The notes beneath the pieces were generated by a model that searched no databases, was not told the origin of the DNA, and was given only the letters and a program-made list of their open reading frames with translations. Both the position numbers and the translations under genes were made by a program. Shown here one piece after another: positions 58,569 to 64,000 of a stretch of 64,000 nt of DNA (positions within the stretch are counted from its first letter, which is position 1; the number at the start of each line of letters is the position of its first letter). The stretch lies in contig NZ_CP133774.1 in NCBI RefSeq assembly GCF_034344865.1, positions 620,001-684,000 of the forward strand, written 5' to 3'. Origin of the DNA: Pseudomonas sp. 10S4. Its GTDB lineage: Bacteria > Pseudomonadota > Gammaproteobacteria > Pseudomonadales > Pseudomonadaceae.

Positions 58569-59170
58569 TCAGACTCGCCCAGCGCTTTGCCATCCACCGG
58601 GTCGCCAATCTTCAGGAAGTGCCCACCAGCGACATGGTGCAGCGTGCGCAATGCGTCTTGCCCTTCGAAGTGCCAGCGGCCATCGCTGAATACACGTTCA
58701 TCGGCCTGGGCGGCAATCACCTCGGCCAGAAACAGGTCGTACTGCTGATGATTGTGCGGCTCCGGCAGCAACCGGCACTCCAGCCATGCAACGCAACCTT
58801 CAAGCATCGGCGCCTCGATCAGCTCGCCGCTAAAAGTCTGCAAGCCATAGGCCTGGAACTTGTCTTGGCCTTGTCCTTGGGTTAATTCCAGGCCAGACGT
58901 CGAGCCAACGGTCTGGACGATGTCGGCCTGGGCGGCGCAAGGCACGTTCACCACGAACGTGCCCGAGGCTTCCAGCAGTTGCCGGGTCCAGGTGGACTTG
59001 TCCAGCACCACGGCGATTTTCGGCGGTTCAAAATCCAGCGGCATCGCCCAGGCAGCGGCCATGATATTGCGCTGGCCATCGTGGGCTGCGCTGACCAGCA
59101 CAGTCGGCCCGTGATTGAGCAGACGATAAGCCTTGGACAACGGCACCGGACGGCGATGGGAAACGGTCAT
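58565..59170 (-). CDS. Flavin reductase family protein
   Basis: A 201-residue FMN-binding split-barrel protein (GPTVLVSAAHDGQRNIMAAA, IAVVLDKSTWTRQLLEASGT, FVVNVPCAAQ). Such proteins reduce flavin with NAD(P)H, often for a partner monooxygenase, though no monooxygenase gene lies near. Monocistronic. Confidence 0.88.
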   Translation of the reverse strand: MTVSHRRPVPLSKAYRLLNHGPTVLVSAAHDGQRNIMAAAWAMPLDFEPPKIAVVLDKSTWTRQLLEASGTFVVNVPCAAQADIVQTVGSTSGLELTQGQGQDKFQAYGLQTFSGELIEAPMLEGCVAWLECRLLPEPHNHQQYDLFLAEVIAAQADERVFSDGRWHFEGQDALRTLHHVAGGHFLKIGDPVDGKALGESD

Positions 59171-59250
59171 GGAAGTCTGCTCCGGGGAAATCGCCGATTG
59201 TAGCGGGAACCGTGATGCAGGCCATGACGAGATACGGTGGTGTCGTTATG

Positions 59251-59295
59251 AAAAGATCGCAGCCTTCGGCAGCTCCTACAGGGCTGCGATCTTTT
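59251..59295. repeat. REP-type hairpin, GCAGCC / GGCTGCGATC family
   Basis: AAAAGATCGCAGCC (59251-59264) is mirrored by GGCTGCGATCTTTT (59282-59295), with the family arm CTTCGGCAGCTCCTACA between them. Related to the pair at 631-720, in the gap between the divergent-side flavin reductase and PAS chemoreceptor genes. Confidence 0.85.
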
Positions 59296-59323
59296 CGCGT
59301 TTACTTCTATTTAAGCCTGCGAA

Positions 59324-60640
59324 TCAAGTCGACAGCTGATTGGCAAACTGCCCAACCGCGTTCACCACTTTCTGCGCGCCGTCCTGAATCTCGACAATCA
59401 CCGTGCCCGCTTCTGCTGCCAGCGCCAGGCCCTGTTCGGCCTGAAGTTTGCCGTCGGTCATGAGGCTTACGGCGTTGCGCGCCATGTCCTGGTTCTGCCG
59501 CACGACACCGACAATTTCGTCCGTGGCCTGGCTGGTGCGCGACGCCAATTGCCGGACTTCGTCCGCCACCACAGCAAAACCCCGGCCCTGTTCACCGGCA
59601 CGCGCCGCTTCGATGGCCGCGTTGAGCGCCAACAGGTTGGTCTGCTCGGCAATGCCGCTGATGGTCTTGACGATGGTGCCGATCACCAGCGACTGCTCGT
59701 TCAAGGCTTCGATGCCTTCACCGGCGGTTTGCATGTGCTTGGCCAGGTCGCGCATCACGCTCACGGCCTGAGTGACCACCGCCGTGCCGCGCTGGGCGCT
59801 GTTGTCGGTTTGCAGCGAGGTGCTGTAGGCAATGTTGGCCGCTTCGGCAACCGCTTGCTCCTGATTCACCTGATCGGTAATCACCGTGGCGAACTTCACC
59901 ACTTTGTAGAGTTTGTTGTTGGCATCGACCACCGGGTTGTAGGACGCCTCCAGCCAGACCGTACGACCATGGCTGTCGAGGCGCTTGAAACGCTCGGCCA
60001 CAAACTCGCCGCTATTCAGACGGCGCCAGAAGTTCTGATACTCGGCGCTGTTGTACTCCTCGGGAAAGCAGAAGGTGCGGTGATGTTTGCCCTGAATCTG
60101 CGCCAGGCTGTAACCCATGCCGCTGAGGAACCGATCATTGGCGGTCAGCACATTGCCGTTGAGGTCGAATTCGATCACCGCCGTCGAACGCACCAGCGCG
60201 CCGATCAGGTTCTCGTGCTCGCGGGAGGCTTCGATGGTGCGGGTCAGGTCGCTGGAGTAAATCGAGAAGTGTTTGATGCGACCGTCCGCCGAACGCACAG
60301 GTTGCACGATCGAACGCAGCCAGGCCTCGACGCCATTGCCGCGCAGCAGACGCACGGTGCCGGCAAAATGCTCGCCACGGGTCAGCGCAGTCTTGAAGCG
60401 GTTGTGGAATTCGTCGGATTTCACATGAGCCGGCACGATGTCTTCGATCTGCCGCCCGATCAGATCGTTGCTCTTGTAGAGCATCTCGCCGAGGAAATTC
60501 TGGTTGACCGATTGAATCCGCCCGTCCGGTTCGAGCGTCAGGACCAGCATCTCGCTTTCCAGACTGTCCTTCACTTGCAGGAGGCTGGAGAGTTCTTCGC
60601 GAAGAGCGGACAGCTCCTGCTTCAAGCGTTTATTGAACAT
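59324..60640 (-). CDS. PAS-domain chemotaxis transducer, BdlA-like
   Basis: A 438-residue soluble receptor with no membrane helix: N-terminal coiled coil, two PAS domains (about residues 25-130 and 145-255: [40 protein letters not shown]) and an MCP signalling domain with [20 protein letters not shown] near 330. The domain order and size match BdlA of P. aeruginosa, which links redox or energy state to biofilm dispersal through c-di-GMP. Assigning BdlA function here is inference. Confidence 0.87.
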   Translation of the reverse strand: MFNKRLKQELSALREELSSLLQVKDSLESEMLVLTLEPDGRIQSVNQNFLGEMLYKSNDLIGRQIEDIVPAHVKSDEFHNRFKTALTRGEHFAGTVRLLRGNGVEAWLRSIVQPVRSADGRIKHFSIYSSDLTRTIEASREHENLIGALVRSTAVIEFDLNGNVLTANDRFLSGMGYSLAQIQGKHHRTFCFPEEYNSAEYQNFWRRLNSGEFVAERFKRLDSHGRTVWLEASYNPVVDANNKLYKVVKFATVITDQVNQEQAVAEAANIAYSTSLQTDNSAQRGTAVVTQAVSVMRDLAKHMQTAGEGIEALNEQSLVIGTIVKTISGIAEQTNLLALNAAIEAARAGEQGRGFAVVADEVRQLASRTSQATDEIVGVVRQNQDMARNAVSLMTDGKLQAEQGLALAAEAGTVIVEIQDGAQKVVNAVGQFANQLST

Positions 60641-60881
60641 GGGAAAGCACCGAGGGCTGGGTAGAAAGCGGCATACAGCCTAACCATCGGCCGTCGGGAT
60701 ATTTTCTAAAGAGTGTTTTGGGTTTGTCCTACAAAAATAATGGCCGCGTGCCATTTAGTTTGCCGAACTCCCCTGCGAGCCGGTTACAAAACCCAGCGCT
60801 CTGCCCCACCCATATCAGGTATTCTCCGAACAAATTGCAACAACATGTTGCGACGGTATCTGCCCGATAAGGAGTCCCGTT

Positions 60882-62252
60882 TTGGATTTATCGACCGCTG
60901 CCTGGATGGTTCACGACACACGTTTGATCCTTTGCTGCCTGCTGGCGATTGCCACGATTATCGTGTTGATCAGCGCCACCAAACTCCCGCCCTTTCTTTC
61001 GATTTTGATTGGTACGTTCATTGCCGGTGTTGGCGCTGGTTTGCCGCCCGAAGATGTGGCCAAAGCGTTTAGCAAAGGCGCGGGGGCGATTCTTGGTGAA
61101 GCGGGGATCATCATTGCCCTCGGATCGATGCTCGGTGCGTTGATGGCCGAATCCGGCGCCGCCGACCGCATAGCCTCGACCCTGCTTGGCCTGGGCAAAG
61201 GCAAATCCTTGCCGTGGGTCATGGCGCTGGTGGCGATGGTGATTGGCCTGCCGCTGTTTTTCGAAGTCGGGCTGGTGATGATGGTGCCGATCATCTTTGT
61301 GATGGCGCGCCGTTCGGGTCAGCCGTTGCTGAAGATCGCCATTCCGGCGCTGGCCGGGATGACCACGTTGCACGCCTTGATGCCGCCGCATCCAGGGCCG
61401 TTGATTGCGGTTAGCGCGTTGCACGCCGACCTGGGCCTGACCATGTTGCTGGGTTTCAGCATCGCCATTCCGGCGGTGATTCTGGCCGGCCCGATCTACG
61501 GCAACTGGCTGTCGAAACGCATGCACGTCGATGAGCCAGCGGAACTCGGCGCACTGTTTAGCGCCCCGCCCAAGGCCCCGCGCCAGCCGAGTTTCGGGAT
61601 GTCGTTGCTGATCATTCTGCTGCCGGTGTTGCTGATGCTCGGCAGCACGTTGGCGAAAGTCGCGATGAGCCCCGAAAGCTCCGTCGCCCTGACCCTGAAA
61701 TTCCTCGGTGAACCACTGGTGGCGTTGGGCATTGCAGTGATGGCGGCGGTGATCTGCCTCGGCTGGGCCAATGGCATGCCCCGTGAACAAGTGGGCGGCA
61801 CGTTGCGCAAAGCCCTGGCGCCGATTGCCGTGTTGCTGCTGACCATCGGCGCCGGTGGTGGCTTGAAGCAAACGCTGCTCGATGCCGGCATCAGCCAGAC
61901 CATCAGCAAAGTCGCTGAAGGTGCACACATGCCGTACTTGCTGCTGGCCTGGTTGATCGCCGTAGCGTTGCGTCAAGCCACCGGTTCGGCAACTGTTGCG
62001 ACCACCACCACGGCGGGCATTCTGGCGCCGATGATGGCGGGACTGGCGGCGACGCAAAGCTCTTTGGTGGCATTGGCGATTGGCGCCGGTTCAGTGTTTT
62101 TCTGCCACGTGAACGACGCCGGATTCTGGATGGTGCGCGAGTACTTTGGCTTGCAGCTCAAACAGACAATCTGGGTCTGGTCGATTCTGCAAACCATCGT
62201 TTCGGTGGTGGGGTTGGTCGGGACGTTGTTGTGGTGGCATTGGTTGACGTGA
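60882..62252 (+). CDS. GntP-family gluconate permease
   Basis: A 456-residue transporter with about 12-14 helices, start TTG 60882 placed seven bases after AAGGAG (60869-60874); the ATG at 60906 is a weaker alternative. Motifs of the gluconate family: GLPLFFEVGLVMMVPIIFVM, MPPHPGPLIAVSALH and a C-terminal SVFFCHVNDAGFWMVREYFG. It takes up gluconate or a related sugar acid. Upstream is an inverted repeat CAACATGTTG near 60843 that could be an operator. Confidence 0.9.
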   Translation: MDLSTAAWMVHDTRLILCCLLAIATIIVLISATKLPPFLSILIGTFIAGVGAGLPPEDVAKAFSKGAGAILGEAGIIIALGSMLGALMAESGAADRIASTLLGLGKGKSLPWVMALVAMVIGLPLFFEVGLVMMVPIIFVMARRSGQPLLKIAIPALAGMTTLHALMPPHPGPLIAVSALHADLGLTMLLGFSIAIPAVILAGPIYGNWLSKRMHVDEPAELGALFSAPPKAPRQPSFGMSLLIILLPVLLMLGSTLAKVAMSPESSVALTLKFLGEPLVALGIAVMAAVICLGWANGMPREQVGGTLRKALAPIAVLLLTIGAGGGLKQTLLDAGISQTISKVAEGAHMPYLLLAWLIAVALRQATGSATVATTTTAGILAPMMAGLAATQSSLVALAIGAGSVFFCHVNDAGFWMVREYFGLQLKQTIWVWSILQTIVSVVGLVGTLLWWHWLT

Positions 62253-62275
62253 TGGCCGCTCCGTCCCCGGGATAG

Positions 62276-63589
62276 TTACAGACAGGGAGCCACGCGGCGG
62301 CTCCCGACATGGGGCATGCGCGCGCTGAAATATGCCGCGCTGCCCACGCCCACTGCTCCCATCACTGTACAGAACATCACGCAGATCCACGGACTCCACG
62401 GCATCAGACCGATCAACAGCAGCGGTGTGATACTCGCCCACGCGGCGTAGGCAATGTTGTAAGTGAAGGATATCCCCGAGACGCGAATCCGCGCCGGGAA
62501 CAGGCTGACCATCACCGAAGGCACCGCGCCGACCACCCCACAACTGAGGCCGGCAATCGCGTACGCCAGACCGATCCAGTCACCGCCAATGATCAGGCAG
62601 GTGTAGAGCACGCCGATGCCCAGCGGCAGCAGCAGGCTGTAAAGCATGACTGTGCGCCAGGCACCGATGCGGTCAACAAGCAAGCCAGCAAGCACGCAAC
62701 CGACGTTCAGGAACACGATGCCCAAGGCGCTCAGGGCGAAGGTGTGACTGGCGGTCATGCCGAAGGTTTTCTGCATCATGGTCGGGGTGATGACCACAAA
62801 CACCACCACGGCGGAGGTCAGCACGCAGGTGAGGATCATCGCCGGCCACATGGCCAGGCGATGCTCGCGCAGAACCGTGCGCAGCGGCAGTTCGACGGTC
62901 GCATCGCGCTGGGCCTGCATGGCCATGAACACCGGGGTTTCGCTAAGCCAACGACGCAGCCAGACACCGATCACCCCAAACACGCCACCCAGCAGGAACG
63001 GGTAGCGCCAGGCGTAATCAAGGATTTCTGCCGGAGTGAATGCCTGCGCCAGAAAGGTCGCGGTCAACGCGCCGATCAGGTAGCCAAACGTCAGCCCGGC
63101 TTGCAGGAAACCCAGCGCATAACCGCGATGACCGACCGGCGCGTGCTCAGCAACGAACACCCAGGCGCTCGGCACTTCACCACCCACCGCCGCCCCCTGG
63201 AGGATGCGCAATGCCAACAGCAGCAGCGGCGCGAAATAACCGATTTGCGCGTACGTCGGCATGATGCCGATCAGCAGGCACGGCAGCGCCATCATCAGGA
63301 TGCTCAGGCTGAAGACTTTCTTGCGCCCCAGTTTGTCGGCGAAGTGCGCCATCAGAATCCCGCCCAGCGGCCGCGCCAGGTAACCGGTGACAAAAATCCC
63401 GAAACTTTGCAGCAAGCGCAGCCACTCGGGCATTTCCGGTGGAAAGAACAGTTGGCTGAGGGTCAGGGCGAAAAACACGAAAATGATGAAATCGTAGATT
63501 TCCAGCGCCCCGCCGAGCGCCGCAAGGCCCAGGGTCTTGTAGTCAGCACGGGTGAACGGCACCGGGCGCGTTTCGGTATTGGCAGTCAT
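62276..63589 (-). CDS. MFS transporter, metabolite:H+ symporter family
   Basis: A 437-residue 12-helix protein. Start [18 protein letters not shown] at 63589 is preferred to 63628. The MHS (ProP/ShiA/CitA-like) signature [20 protein letters not shown] at helix 1 and [20 protein letters not shown] before helix 3 are clear. Likely uptake of an organic acid; the substrate is unknown. Convergent with the gluconate permease. Confidence 0.9.
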   Translation of the reverse strand: MTANTETRPVPFTRADYKTLGLAALGGALEIYDFIIFVFFALTLSQLFFPPEMPEWLRLLQSFGIFVTGYLARPLGGILMAHFADKLGRKKVFSLSILMMALPCLLIGIMPTYAQIGYFAPLLLLALRILQGAAVGGEVPSAWVFVAEHAPVGHRGYALGFLQAGLTFGYLIGALTATFLAQAFTPAEILDYAWRYPFLLGGVFGVIGVWLRRWLSETPVFMAMQAQRDATVELPLRTVLREHRLAMWPAMILTCVLTSAVVVFVVITPTMMQKTFGMTASHTFALSALGIVFLNVGCVLAGLLVDRIGAWRTVMLYSLLLPLGIGVLYTCLIIGGDWIGLAYAIAGLSCGVVGAVPSVMVSLFPARIRVSGISFTYNIAYAAWASITPLLLIGLMPWSPWICVMFCTVMGAVGVGSAAYFSARMPHVGSRRVAPCL

Positions 63590-63757
63590 GAAAAGAACTC
63601 TGGCACAGGCAAAAACCAAGGCGCCCATGGTCTACGCAAATGCGCCACTGGACAACCCGATCAGGCCCCTGGGTTGGTTTTTAGCGGTTCTCTGTGCATT
63701 GAATTCACTGGCGCGACACCAATAATCGGGCACTTTCCAATCCACAGGAAAGCCGCC

Positions 63758-64000
63758 ATGAGCAGCCATAACCGCAGTAAACGCCTGACCGTTCCCCAAC
63801 TGGTAGCGATGAAAGGCCAACAGAAAATCGTCTCGCTGACCGCCTACACCCGCTCGATGGCCGAGTTGATGGACCCGTTTGTCGACTTCGTGCTGATCGG
63901 CGATTCCACCGCCATGGTCGGCTACGGTCGTACCTCGACCCTGGACATGAGCCTGGAAGAAATCATCGGCCATACCCGCGCGGTGGTGGCCAGCACCCGG
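63758..64000 (+). CDS. 3-methyl-2-oxobutanoate hydroxymethyltransferase-like (PanB), 3' end outside window
   Basis: Reading frame from ATG 63758 ([20 protein letters not shown]) open to the end of the window (81 codons). The PanB features are [20 protein letters not shown], the metal-binding [20 protein letters not shown] and [12 protein letters not shown]. PanB makes ketopantoate for coenzyme A. Weaker similarity in the loop ([10 protein letters not shown] rather than GDSLGMVVLG) suggests a paralogue rather than the main panB, or a related PEP-mutase family enzyme. The ribosome-binding site CACAGGAA precedes it. Confidence 0.75.
   Translation, partial: MSSHNRSKRLTVPQLVAMKGQQKIVSLTAYTRSMAELMDPFVDFVLIGDSTAMVGYGRTSTLDMSLEEIIGHTRAVVASTR

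Overview
The window is a piece of a Pseudomonas chromosome, most likely from the P. fluorescens group. Three things point there. The coding density and GC content are typical. The gene order from mqo to ychF follows the P. aeruginosa PAO1 PA4640-PA4673 block (from memory). The intergenic gaps carry fluorescens-type REP/REPIN inverted pairs (the GGAGCGGGCTTGCTCGCGAA, GGCGAGGGGCTTGCCCC and GGAGCTGCCGAAGGCTGCGATC families). About 70 protein genes, two tRNA genes, a probable manganese riboswitch, two close matches and one weaker match to a light-regulator operator, and several terminators can be supported.

Layout. 1-12.6 kb: AraC regulator (cut by the window edge), LysE-type exporter, 2-hydroxyacid dehydrogenase, rsmC, riboswitch-controlled TMEM165/Gdt1 manganese exporter, M48 lipoprotein protease, dCache chemoreceptor, SRAP (YedK) DNA-crosslink protein, two small conserved proteins, an acyltransferase and a YajG lipoprotein. 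12.6-19.8 kb: a 740-base non-coding leader, mqo, a PA4642-like protein, hpt, upp-uraA, hemH. 19.8-31.1 kb: a light and oxidative-stress cluster, with two divergent or tandem promoters bearing TGTACA-type boxes driving a renalase-like flavoprotein plus Trp-rich protein, and a long translationally coupled operon (YbgA-like DUF523/DUF1722, class II LitR/MerR, photolyase, then NTF2, SDR, flavin amine oxidase-like, DUF1365, Cfa-like methyltransferase, DUF2878). 31.2-43.7 kb: pagL, murI-moeB-prmC-prfA-hemA, TPR lipoprotein-lolB-ispE-tRNA-Gln-prs-rplY-pth-ychF, a core cell-envelope/translation/heme block. 43.8-50.9 kb: MFS exporter, chemoreceptor, tRNA-Met, DUF2817 peptidase, gamma-glutamyltransferase. 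51-53 kb: a small AT-richer accessory patch with a Fic protein, a HigA-like fragment and a gene with an in-frame TGA. 53-64 kb: gamma-glutamylcyclotransferase, ddlA, MFS and LysE exporters, AraC regulator, cupin, GNAT, flavin reductase, BdlA-like PAS chemoreceptor, gluconate permease, MHS transporter and the start of a PanB-like gene.

A major caveat is sequence accuracy. Twelve protein genes are broken by small indels, among them essential or near-essential ones (murI) and highly conserved ones (ychF, mqo, upp). Nine breaks look like one-base deletions, nearly all in homopolymers; the rest are one-base insertions, seven of them packed into about 155 bases of upp. The tRNA-Met gene also carries two extra bases. 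These are most economically explained as uncorrected sequencing errors and are annotated here as disrupted genes with that warning.

The most interesting region is the LitR-photolyase-lipid modification operon at 20.8-30.7 kb, where operator boxes, a promoter and start/stop overlaps can all be read directly.
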